From contig JBDRLU010000066.1 of the NCBI GenBank assembly GCA_043812795.1, positions 1 through 5,035 of the forward strand: 5,035 bases of DNA. The letters run 5' to 3'. The position numbers and the translations under genes were made by a program. The stretch is from JBDRLU01 sp043812795. GTDB lineage: Bacteria; Chloroflexota; Dehalococcoidia; Dehalococcoidales; UBA2162. This document shows positions 1 to 5,035 of the stretch, one piece after another (the first letter of the stretch is position 1; each line of letters begins with the position of its first letter). The notes under the pieces are model-generated. The model was not told the origin of the DNA, ran no database searches, and saw only the letters and a program-made list of their open reading frames with translations.

Positions 1-6
1 GAATGC

Positions 7-103
7 ATTGTCATTCTGAGCACAGCGAAGAATCCGTATCTTCCGTCGGGCAAACGGATTCTTCAGTCGTCCTTCCCTTGAAGGACTCTTTCAGAATGAC
101 AAT
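7..103. repeat. Palindromic intergenic repeat, three-way-junction type (MITE/REP-like)
   Basis: A 13-base perfect inverted repeat bounds the element: positions 7-19 (attgtcattctga) pair with 91-103. Inside it are two further perfect hairpins. One is an 11-bp stem, 27-37 (gaagaatccgt) with 54-64, around a 16-base loop. The other is a 7-bp stem, 69-75 (gtccttc) with 80-86, around a 4-base loop. The pairings are nested and compatible, so either strand could fold as a three-way junction. No open frame of note lies inside and no clear target-site duplication flanks it. Elements with CATTCTGA ends and a GAAGAATCC core are, as I recall, dispersed in some environmental bacterial genomes; this is memory, not a search. 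It could be a non-autonomous mobile element or a REP-like structure. The pairing is certain; the class is inferred. Confidence 0.7.
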
Positions 104-125
104 TTGGGACGGCCTCAGGTTTTTG

Positions 126-148
126 TGAGAGAGGCTTCGTCTCTCTTT
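126..148. other. Small intergenic hairpin downstream of the last gene
   Basis: A 6-bp perfect stem, 128-133 (agagag) with 141-146 (ctctct), encloses a 7-base loop. It lies about 40 bases beyond the stop of the membrane-protein gene. Read on the minus strand, the direction of transcription, no T run follows the stem (it continues CACAAAAA), so it is not a canonical intrinsic terminator for these genes. On the plus strand it is followed by only three T residues. It could be a weak or Rho-assisted 3' end, or a copy of a short repeat: a similar hairpin, sharing CCTCTCT on the minus strand, lies at 3321-3337. Confidence 0.4.
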
Positions 149-184
149 AACTTTCCTGTGAATAAGACTCGATAAGAAAGCTGA

Positions 185-742
185 CTATAATTCCTCTAGC
201 CGCTTGTTAATTAGTTCTTGCGCTGCTGCCACCATTGGCCTGATTTTTTCTTCGGCGGCTCTGGCAGCTTCTCCGAACTCCTTAGCCTTTAATTCTTTCC
301 TGTATGTGACCACTTTGTTGTAAGTATCTAGATGTTCGTTACGGATTTCCCTTGCTTTGTTAGTAACTTCTACATCAGCCTGCATGTGCAAGACATTTTC
401 CAAGTAATCTCCTGCCATGTAGTTGTTCCAGTCTCTTTCAGCTTCTCTCAAACTTTCCTCTACTTGTTCAACTGTCATAATAGGAACAGTGAACGAATGT
501 CCGGATTTAGCTAATTTTGCTGCCTTGGTAGCCATGATAGCTAGCTCAGACCTTAATTTGAGCAGAGGGTCACTTCTGATATTCCATTGCCTCTGCCGTT
601 GTGTATCTTCCCTAGCCTTGGCTAATTCCGCCTTAAATCTCTTGTCAGCATTGTTTAGTTGGAGCTTTGTAAGCCATAAGGAGAACAAGCTGCCGACTAG
701 GACGCCACCAAAACCAAATAATGCAGGTAGCCAGCTTTCCAT
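185..742 (-). CDS. Unrecognised single-pass membrane protein with coiled-coil-like domain
   Basis: I do not recognise this 185-residue protein. Residues about 4-24 (WLPALFGFGGVLVGSLFSLW) form one hydrophobic, glycine-containing segment, probably a membrane anchor or uncleaved signal. The rest is highly charged, rich in Ala, Glu, Lys and Arg, lacks cysteine, and looks mostly alpha-helical. Likely coiled-coil stretches are about 27-75 and 130-185, separated by a more polar section containing FTVPIMTVEQVEE. No enzyme motif is visible. I chose the ATG at 742, which has GGGG six bases upstream and begins right before the hydrophobic segment. A TTG at 754 would add four residues and has a weaker ribosome binding site. 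The gene starts 46 bases after metK on the same strand, with no terminator seen between, so it may be the last gene of the ahcY-metK operon. A role as a small membrane scaffold is only a guess. The gene appears more AT-rich than its upstream neighbours. Confidence 0.75.
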   Translation of the reverse strand: MESWLPALFGFGGVLVGSLFSLWLTKLQLNNADKRFKAELAKAREDTQRQRQWNIRSDPLLKLRSELAIMATKAAKLAKSGHSFTVPIMTVEQVEESLREAERDWNNYMAGDYLENVLHMQADVEVTNKAREIRNEHLDTYNKVVTYRKELKAKEFGEAARAAEEKIRPMVAAAQELINKRLEEL

Positions 743-788
743 CAGATACCCCAACTATTCCGCAATCAATACAAGATGTAAGAAAGGC

Positions 789-2000
789 TTATTTCTTCAG
801 TGCCTCTTTCTTTAGTATAGCCGCTTTATCGGTCTTTTCCCAAGGGAAGTCAACGTCCGTCCGGCCGAAGTGGCCGTAGGCCGCCGTGGGACGGTAGATG
901 GGGCGGCGCAGGTTAAGGTAGTCGATGATGGCCGCCGGCCGCAGGTCGAAGTGCTTGTCGATAAGCTTGAGGATATCCTCGGAATCGATTTTTTCGGTGC
1001 CGAAAGTTTCCACGGAGACCGAAAGCGGGTGGGCCACGCCGATAACGTAGGCAATCTGCAGTTCGATACGCTCCGCCAGCCCGGCGGCGACGATATTCTT
1101 GGATATATAGCGGGCCATATAAGCCGCCGAGCGGTCAACCTTGGTCGGGTCCTTACCGGAGAAAGCGCCGCCGCCATGCCGGGCCAGCCCGCCGTAGGTA
1201 TCCACCAGAATCTTGCGGCCAGTAAAGCCGGTATCGGCCACGGGACCGCCGATAACGAAACGGCCGGTGGCATTGACATAAATCTTGGTATCGGCATCGA
1301 CTAGCCTTGCCGGGACTATCTCATCAATGACGTGTTTTTTGATATCCTGCTCGATTTTTTTCGAAGTCACATCGTCGTTATGCTGGGCGGCGATAACAAC
1401 GCTGGTAATATGGCTGGGGACACCTTTGTTGTATTCGACGGTTACCTGTGACTTGCCGTCGGGGCGGAGGTAGGGCAGGATGCCCTGCTTCCTGACCTGG
1501 GCCAGGCGGTAGCATAGTTTCTGGGATAGGGCGATAGGTAAGGGCATCAGCTCCGGCGTCTCGTTACAGGCAAACCCGACCATCATGCCCTGGTCGCCGG
1601 CGCCGATTTTGTCGTAATCGACGGAGGCAGCACCCTTCTTGACCTCCAGCGACTTGCTCACCCCCAGGTCGATGTCAGCCGACTGCTCGTTGACCGAGAC
1701 CAGCACGCCGCAGGACTGGTAATCGAAGCCATATTCGGGATGGGTGTAGCCGACATCGCGTACCACTTCCCGTACTATTTTGGGGATATCGACATAGACC
1801 CTCGTCGTAATCTGTCCGAGGACAACCACCAGGCCGGTGGTGACGGCGACTTCACAGGCGACCCGGCCGTTGGGGTCGCCTTTCATGATGGCATCCAGGA
1901 TACCATCGGCAATCCCATCGCACAGCTTATCCGGGTGACCTTCGGTCACTGATTCCGAAGTAAGCAGGTATTTGGGTGATTCAGCGAAGCAATTGAGCAT
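789..2000 (-). CDS. metK: S-adenosylmethionine synthetase (methionine adenosyltransferase)
   Basis: Cytoplasmic enzyme that makes S-adenosylmethionine from methionine and ATP, releasing phosphate and pyrophosphate; in the family it is a tetramer of tight dimers using Mg and K ions. The 403-residue length is normal for bacterial MetK (about 380-410). The N-terminal domain has SESVTEGHPDK (residues 15-25) with the catalytic His22, then the conserved Glu50 in VACEVAVTTG. The family signature GAGDQGMM is at 133-140. The P-loop-like signature GGGAFSGKD is at 276-284, with the conserved Lys283 and nearby Lys287. DTYGGLARHGGG, VETFGTEKI and YGHFGR are also as expected. One small deviation is GGPVADTGFTGRK at 251-263, where most enzymes have G-D-x-G. 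The ATG at 2000 is fixed by a perfect AGGAGG four bases upstream. It follows ahcY by 16 bases and is very likely co-transcribed with it, placing SAM synthesis and SAH removal under one control. Confidence 0.98.
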   Translation of the reverse strand: MLNCFAESPKYLLTSESVTEGHPDKLCDGIADGILDAIMKGDPNGRVACEVAVTTGLVVVLGQITTRVYVDIPKIVREVVRDVGYTHPEYGFDYQSCGVLVSVNEQSADIDLGVSKSLEVKKGAASVDYDKIGAGDQGMMVGFACNETPELMPLPIALSQKLCYRLAQVRKQGILPYLRPDGKSQVTVEYNKGVPSHITSVVIAAQHNDDVTSKKIEQDIKKHVIDEIVPARLVDADTKIYVNATGRFVIGGPVADTGFTGRKILVDTYGGLARHGGGAFSGKDPTKVDRSAAYMARYISKNIVAAGLAERIELQIAYVIGVAHPLSVSVETFGTEKIDSEDILKLIDKHFDLRPAAIIDYLNLRRPIYRPTAAYGHFGRTDVDFPWEKTDKAAILKKEALKK

Positions 2001-2004
2001 GTTT

Positions 2005-2010
2005 CCTCCT
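2005..2010 (-). promoter_or_regulatory. metK ribosome binding site (AGGAGG)
   Basis: A perfect AGGAGG lies four bases upstream of the metK ATG and entirely within the 16-base gap after the ahcY stop codon. It fixes the metK start. The closeness to the ahcY stop suggests that ribosomes finishing ahcY help initiate metK. Confidence 0.85.
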
Positions 2011-2016
2011 TGTTAT

Positions 2017-3279
2017 TTAGGTCCCCTCCTGCCAGCTCGACAGGTATTTTTTCTGCTCCGGGGTCAACTTATCAATCTCGATACCCATCGAGTGAAGTTT
2101 CAACCGGGCGATTTCTTTATCGATAGGTTCCGGTACCGAATAGACTTTAGTGGCCAGCTTTCCTTTGTTCTTTAAAAGGTATTCCAGGCAGAGTGCCTGG
2201 TTGGCAAAGCTCATATCCATGACGCTGGCCGGGTGCCCTTCGGCGGCGGCCAGGTTAATCAACCGGCCCTCGCCGAGTAAGAATAAATGGCGTCCGTCCC
2301 GCAACGTGTATTCATCGACAAAAGGACGTATCTCGCGTTTGTTACGGGCTAACTTCTCCAGGGCCGGAATATTAATCTCGACATTGAAATGGCCGCTATT
2401 AGCCAGGATGGCGCCATCTTTCATCACCTTAAAGGCGGCCACGTCGATGACGTTTTTATCGCCGGTTACGGTGATAAAAACATCGCCGATTTCAGCGGCT
2501 TTGACGATAGGCATGACCTGAAAACCGTCCATGGCCGCTTCCAGGGCACGTACCGGCTCGACCTCGGTTACGATTACCTGCGAGCCCAGACCTTTCGCCC
2601 GCATGGCCAGGCCGTGCCCGCACCAGCCGTAACCGCAGACGACCACTTTTCTGCCCGCCCACAGGACGTTGGTGGCACGAGTAACGCCGTCGATGGTGCT
2701 CTGGCCGGTGCCGTAACGGTTATCGAAAAGGTACTTAGTCTGGGCGTCATTCACCGCAATAACCGGGTACTCTAATTTGCCGGCTTTGGCCATGCTGCGC
2801 AGCCGCACTACGCCGGTGGTGGTCTCTTCCGTACCGCCGATGGCCCCTTTGATTAATTCACGCCGCTTGGTGTGCAGTGTCGTTACCAGGTCGGCACCGT
2901 CATCCACGGTAAGCTGAGGTTTATTGTCGAGTGCCGTAATGATATGCCGGTAGTAAGTTGCGTCGTCTTCGCCCTTGATGGCATTGGTCGGGATGCCGTA
3001 GTCAACCAGGGCGGCGGCTACATCGTCCTGAGTGCTCAGCGGGTTGGAGGCACACAGAACGAGCCTAGCCCCGCCCTCCTTCAAGGCGAGAGCCAGGTTG
3101 GCCGTCTCGGTGGTGACATGGAGACAGGCCGAGATACGCACACCCTGAAAAGGTTTTTCTTTAGCAAATCTTGCCTTGATTAGCTTCAACACCGGCATTT
3201 CCCGGGCGGCCCACTCGATTCTCTGTTTACCGAGTGCGGCGAGAGATGGGTCTTTAATTCCGTATTGCTTTTTGGCCAA
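2017..3279 (-). CDS. ahcY: Adenosylhomocysteinase (S-adenosyl-L-homocysteine hydrolase), short type
   Basis: Reversibly splits S-adenosylhomocysteine into adenosine and homocysteine with tightly bound NAD, relieving product inhibition of methyltransferases; a cytoplasmic tetramer in the family. At 420 residues it is the short form: it lacks the roughly 40-residue insertion of many bacterial enzymes and ends in SSWQEGT rather than the KPxxYRY-like tail of the long and eukaryotic forms. Substrate residues are visible: HVTTETA with His54, VDDGAD (125-130), GTEETTTG with Glu152, TKYLFDN with Lys182, Asp186 and Asn187, SGHF with His297, and RLINLAAAEGHP (339-350). The NAD-binding Rossmann loop is GYGWCGHG (216-223), followed by the acidic TE at 238-239. 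The start is a TTG at 3279, with AGGGGG five bases upstream; the N-terminus IKDPSLAALGKQRIEWA matches the usual family beginning, so the TTG is well supported. First gene of the operon with metK, behind a promoter candidate at 3384-3412. Confidence 0.97.
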   Translation of the reverse strand: MAKKQYGIKDPSLAALGKQRIEWAAREMPVLKLIKARFAKEKPFQGVRISACLHVTTETANLALALKEGGARLVLCASNPLSTQDDVAAALVDYGIPTNAIKGEDDATYYRHIITALDNKPQLTVDDGADLVTTLHTKRRELIKGAIGGTEETTTGVVRLRSMAKAGKLEYPVIAVNDAQTKYLFDNRYGTGQSTIDGVTRATNVLWAGRKVVVCGYGWCGHGLAMRAKGLGSQVIVTEVEPVRALEAAMDGFQVMPIVKAAEIGDVFITVTGDKNVIDVAAFKVMKDGAILANSGHFNVEINIPALEKLARNKREIRPFVDEYTLRDGRHLFLLGEGRLINLAAAEGHPASVMDMSFANQALCLEYLLKNKGKLATKVYSVPEPIDKEIARLKLHSMGIEIDKLTPEQKKYLSSWQEGT

Positions 3280-3284
3280 TCTTA

Positions 3285-3290
3285 CCCCCT
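3285..3290 (-). promoter_or_regulatory. ahcY ribosome binding site (AGGGGG) deciding a TTG start
   Basis: AGGGGG, a slightly imperfect Shine-Dalgarno sequence, sits five bases upstream of the TTG at 3279. No ATG or GTG nearby would give a better family-consistent N-terminus, so it supports TTG initiation. Confidence 0.65.
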
Positions 3291-3314
3291 GGTTTTTTAC
3301 CCGTTTCGGCGATG

Positions 3315-3337
3315 AAAAAGAGAGGCGTAGCCCCTCT
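3315..3337 (-). terminator. Candidate intrinsic terminator or attenuator hairpin
   Basis: On the minus strand a 5-bp stem (AGAGG at 3337-3333 with CCTCT at 3325-3321), with a 7-base loop that can partly pair further, is followed by C and five T residues (3319-3315). It lies about 110 bases past the kinase-like gene's stop and 36 bases before the ahcY start. It is short for a strong terminator. By position it could end the upstream transcription unit. However, the promoter candidate at 3384-3412 lies upstream of it, so the hairpin may instead lie inside the ahcY leader and act as an attenuator. Confidence 0.45.
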
Positions 3338-3383
3338 TCATTTATTTGTTACTCACGGCTATCTGGTACAAAATATGTTTTAT

Positions 3384-3412
3384 ATTCTCTCTTAAAGATT
3401 GAGCCGTGTCAA
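3384..3412 (-). promoter_or_regulatory. Candidate sigma-70-type promoter for ahcY-metK
   Basis: On the minus strand a perfect -35 box TTGACA (3412-3407) is separated by exactly 17 bases from GAGAAT (3389-3384), which matches four of six positions of TATAAT, including the important second A and final T. Transcription would begin near 3377, giving a leader of about 100 bases before ahcY. Downstream TATAAA at a 22-base spacing is too far to serve as the -10. The box match is seen; promoter function is inferred. Confidence 0.5.
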
Positions 3413-3447
3413 CTATAAGGTGGTTTTGTGGCAGGCTATTTTCATCC

Positions 3448-4050
3448 TTATCGCTTTTCCATGCCAATGATGTACCAGCCCTCAGGCGGGTCTTGCCGTG
3501 TATCGACTATCAAGTGGATGATATTAAGCTTCGGGTACAAACTCTTTAGGTCATCCAGATTCACCGCCTCAAACCTCTTTTTATTGGCTAGGTAGGCCTC
3601 TTCGGTTAGCGCATTCGATTCGTAGTTCTCCTTGGTCCGGCTTGTTATCCGTCTGATGGCTACTTCCTGCGGGCAGTCTGTTTGCAGAATGACGAAAATC
3701 TTGCCGCTTTTGGCGGCTATCTCGGCAGCACGTCTCCTTAACGACTGCGTAATGAAAGTCGCGTCCAGAATCACACCATCGCTTTTTTTCAGGCTTTCCT
3801 CCGCCCGCCGGAACGTCTCTTCATAGACTATCATTCGCTTATCCATATTTGAGGCAACTTTTTCATCAAATATGTCCTCGTTTTTCAGCACCTCTAGCCT
3901 AATCAGGTCAGTTCGAAGGATAGGATAGCCCTTAATCCTGGCTACTTCCTCAGTCGTCTCAGTCTTCCAGGTACCCGGAAGGCCACAGGCAATAAGCAAA
4001 AGACCACTCCCTAACTCTTTTTCTACAAATCTTACAAACGGTTTTCTCAA
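3448..4050 (-). CDS. P-loop kinase-like ATPase (COG0645 / AAA_33 type), with altered Walker A
   Basis: A 200-residue predicted small-molecule or protein kinase of the P-loop (zeta-toxin/AAA_33-like) fold; the substrate is unknown. Residues 17-22 form the first beta strand and GLPGTWKT (23-30) is the Walker A loop, ending in Lys29 and Thr30. Trp28 stands where the motif normally has Gly (GxxGxGKS/T). RTDLIR (46-51) matches the usual SDxxR substrate-side motif, ILDATF (94-99) the Walker B-like strand, and the region 132-165 (IRRITSRTKENYESNALTEE...KRFE) the lid with its arginines. The TTG start at 4050 is supported by GGGGAGG seven bases upstream. It lies 84 bases after the phosphotransferase-fold gene on the same strand; in many bacteria the two are one fused protein. 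Probably co-transcribed with that gene. Not a toxin by context: no antitoxin-sized partner is present. Confidence 0.85.
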   Translation of the reverse strand: MRKPFVRFVEKELGSGLLLIACGLPGTWKTETTEEVARIKGYPILRTDLIRLEVLKNEDIFDEKVASNMDKRMIVYEETFRRAEESLKKSDGVILDATFITQSLRRRAAEIAAKSGKIFVILQTDCPQEVAIRRITSRTKENYESNALTEEAYLANKKRFEAVNLDDLKSLYPKLNIIHLIVDTRQDPPEGWYIIGMEKR

Positions 4051-4057
4051 TTCACCG

Positions 4058-4064
4058 CCTCCCC
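4058..4064 (-). promoter_or_regulatory. Ribosome binding site (GGGGAGG) of the kinase-like gene
   Basis: GGGGAGG, preceded by AAA, lies seven bases upstream of the TTG at 4050. It is a strong Shine-Dalgarno site. It shows that the kinase-like domain is translated on its own rather than being a broken-off tail of the upstream gene. Confidence 0.75.
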
Positions 4065-4134
4065 TTTAATTCCATAAATACAAGGTACCAAAGCAACTAT
4101 CTCAGTGAGCACTTCTAACTGTTCTGAGTTAAAA

Positions 4135-5035
4135 TTAGGGTTGGGCTGCGCCTTGTTCCCCTATGTAAGATTCGGCAAGCTCAAAATACTTCCTGGCAAA
4201 ATTCGAAATTTCCCCCTTTTCCTCCGGACTGAAATACAGGTCGTCGAACTTAAAGCTCTCCACCTTCCCCCGTACGTAAGCCCGATAACATTTATAAAAA
4301 TTCAGTAGCTGTAGTAGCTTTTCGTCCTGGCTGTAAGTCAGGTAAGCTTGCACGAAGGTGCGGGAAAGGTCCGCCCGCCCGTAGTGGTCCAGGTCCATCG
4401 CCAGGAAAGCTACTTCGGCAGCGACGTCACCGTAGCGGAAGCGGTCGTTGAATTCAATGCAGTCATAAATGCAAATGCCATCGGTGAAACAGATATGGGC
4501 GGCATGAAGGTCGCCATGGCAGTCCCTTATCCGGCCATCGGCAATCCGTTTAAAGAATAAAGGACGGTAATCTTTGAGAAAAGCTTCGGTGTAAGCCTTA
4601 ATCCGGCGGAATTGTCTCTGAGAGATAGTGATACCGATATATTTTAACGTCTGGTCGAAGTTTTCCTTGGTGTTGCGGGTCACCGTGTCGAGGTCGCCGA
4701 AACTACTGATTGCTGCCGAGGTCTCCGCTTTCTGATGGAACTCGGCCAGCTTCTGCGCCACCTGCGTAATCATTTCCGGCGATACCTGATTGTTGGCGAG
4801 CAGCACATTAAGCATCTTGTCCTGGGGCAAGCGTCGCATCTTGACGGTATACTCGATGGCTTTGCCCCGCCCGCCGAGGCGGAAGCCCGCCCTCCGCTTG
4901 ATGACAGGCACCACGTCCAAGTAGGTATCGGGGCAAAGGCGGCGGTTGAGTTCGACCTCGCGCTGGCACAAGAAGCGACGTTTCTCCAGAGTCGTGTAGT
5001 CCAGGTAACCCAGGTCGACCGGCTTCTTGATTTTA
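4135..5035 (-). CDS. Aminoglycoside phosphotransferase-fold protein (COG2187 type), 5' end missing
   Basis: A predicted small-molecule kinase of the protein-kinase-like APH fold; the substrate is unknown and there is no specific reason to infer antibiotic resistance. The frame is open to the window edge, giving 299 visible residues, so the true start lies outside. A TTG at 4971 is internal: the 21 codons before it encode PVDLGYLDYTTLEKRRF, a typical start region of this family. Visible-fragment motifs are YTVKMRRL with the probable ATP-binding Lys65, the catalytic loop CHGDLHAAHI (172-181) with Asp175, and the metal-binding IYDCIEFNDRFRY with Asp191, then DVAAEVAFLAMDLD. In the catalytic loop the classical HGDxxxxN Asn is His180; I believe this occurs in related proteins. 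The C-terminus is helical and ends in GEQGAAQP, followed by TAA TTT TAA, a tandem stop. The usual fused COG0645 kinase domain is instead the next gene. Confidence 0.88.
   Translation of the reverse strand, partial: KIKKPVDLGYLDYTTLEKRRFLCQREVELNRRLCPDTYLDVVPVIKRRAGFRLGGRGKAIEYTVKMRRLPQDKMLNVLLANNQVSPEMITQVAQKLAEFHQKAETSAAISSFGDLDTVTRNTKENFDQTLKYIGITISQRQFRRIKAYTEAFLKDYRPLFFKRIADGRIRDCHGDLHAAHICFTDGICIYDCIEFNDRFRYGDVAAEVAFLAMDLDHYGRADLSRTFVQAYLTYSQDEKLLQLLNFYKCYRAYVRGKVESFKFDDLYFSPEEKGEISNFARKYFELAESYIGEQGAAQP

Noticed and set aside
743..754. TTG at 754 as start of the membrane-protein gene
   Set aside because: Its upstream sequence is a poorer ribosome binding site than GGGG before the ATG at 742, and the extra residues add nothing recognisable. 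It cannot be fully excluded.
423..815. Plus-strand frame of 130 codons opposite the membrane-protein gene
   Set aside because: Rich in Ser, Leu and Cys as antisense readings often are; it runs across the gap into metK and shows no domain. The minus-strand gene has coherent membrane and helical segments.
812..1297. 161-codon minus-strand frame in another phase within metK
   Set aside because: Rich in Pro, Ser, Arg and Trp with low-complexity character, as expected from an out-of-frame reading of a real gene; fully covered by metK.
870..1304. Long plus-strand open frame (144 codons) antisense to metK
   Set aside because: It lies wholly inside metK, whose protein is recognisable from end to end. 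The frame is a by-product of GC-rich codon use and its protein resembles no family I know.
2389..2775. Plus-strand frame of 128 codons antisense to ahcY
   Set aside because: Contained in ahcY, which has all its catalytic and NAD motifs in the minus frame; no ribosome binding site or family resemblance.
3280..3447. Known SAM or SAH riboswitch before ahcY
   Set aside because: I see no conserved core of the SAM or SAH riboswitch classes I know; only a short hairpin with a T run. A covariance search would be decisive.
3448..4050. Zeta-type toxin of a toxin-antitoxin pair
   Set aside because: Same broad fold, but the neighbouring gene is a large APH-fold enzyme rather than a small antitoxin, and the motifs fit COG0645 better.
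4101..4128. Possible terminator hairpin between the two kinase-like genes (CTCAG with CTGAG)
   Set aside because: Only five base pairs around an 18-base loop, with no following T run; the two genes are more likely co-transcribed.
4135..4971. Start of the APH-fold gene at the TTG at 4971
   Set aside because: The frame stays open to the window edge and the upstream residues fit the family (PVDLGYLDYTTLEKRRF), so this TTG is an internal leucine codon and the gene is partial.
4135..5035. Aminoglycoside resistance gene
   Set aside because: The motifs fit the broad COG2187 family of unknown substrate, usually paired with a kinase domain, not the drug-modifying enzymes. No resistance context is present.

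Overview
This window carries five protein genes, all read from the minus strand. Four are recognisable by eye. It looks like a bacterial chromosome segment of moderate GC. Two of the four starts that can be placed are TTG codons behind strong purine-rich ribosome binding sites. AhcY is of the short type also found in archaea and thermophiles. The left edge holds a dense palindromic repeat of the CATTCTGA...TCAGAATG style that I associate, from memory only, with Chloroflexota (Dehalococcoidia-like) and similar environmental genomes. That assignment is a low-confidence guess; nothing in the window fixes the taxon.

Layout, in the direction of transcription (right to left). (1) 5035-4135: the C-terminal part, cut by the window edge, of an aminoglycoside-phosphotransferase-fold protein of the COG2187 type. 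(2) 4050-3448: a small P-loop kinase-like ATPase of the COG0645 / AAA_33 type. In many bacteria these two domains form one polypeptide; here they are two genes with a stop-rich 84-base gap and an independent ribosome binding site. (3) 3447-3280: an intergenic region with a TTGACA-type promoter candidate and a short hairpin followed by five T residues. (4) 3279-2017: ahcY, adenosylhomocysteinase. (5) 2000-789: metK, S-adenosylmethionine synthetase, 16 bases after ahcY. (6) 742-185: an unrecognised small protein with one N-terminal membrane segment and a charged, helical remainder, 46 bases after metK. (7) 184-1: non-coding, with a small hairpin and a roughly 97-base palindromic element that can fold as a three-way junction.

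ahcY and metK form a two-gene methyl-cycle operon. MetK makes S-adenosylmethionine from methionine and ATP. AhcY removes S-adenosylhomocysteine, the inhibitory product of methyltransferases, and returns homocysteine. The unknown membrane protein may be co-transcribed with them. The upstream pair is probably a separate unit whose substrate is unknown; the aminoglycoside name refers to fold, not to resistance.

No CRISPR array, tRNA, rRNA, transposase or phage gene was seen. I found no clear new defence or mobile system. The items most worth a second look are the split kinase pair with a tryptophan inside its Walker A loop, the three-way palindromic repeat, and the possible attenuator in the ahcY leader.
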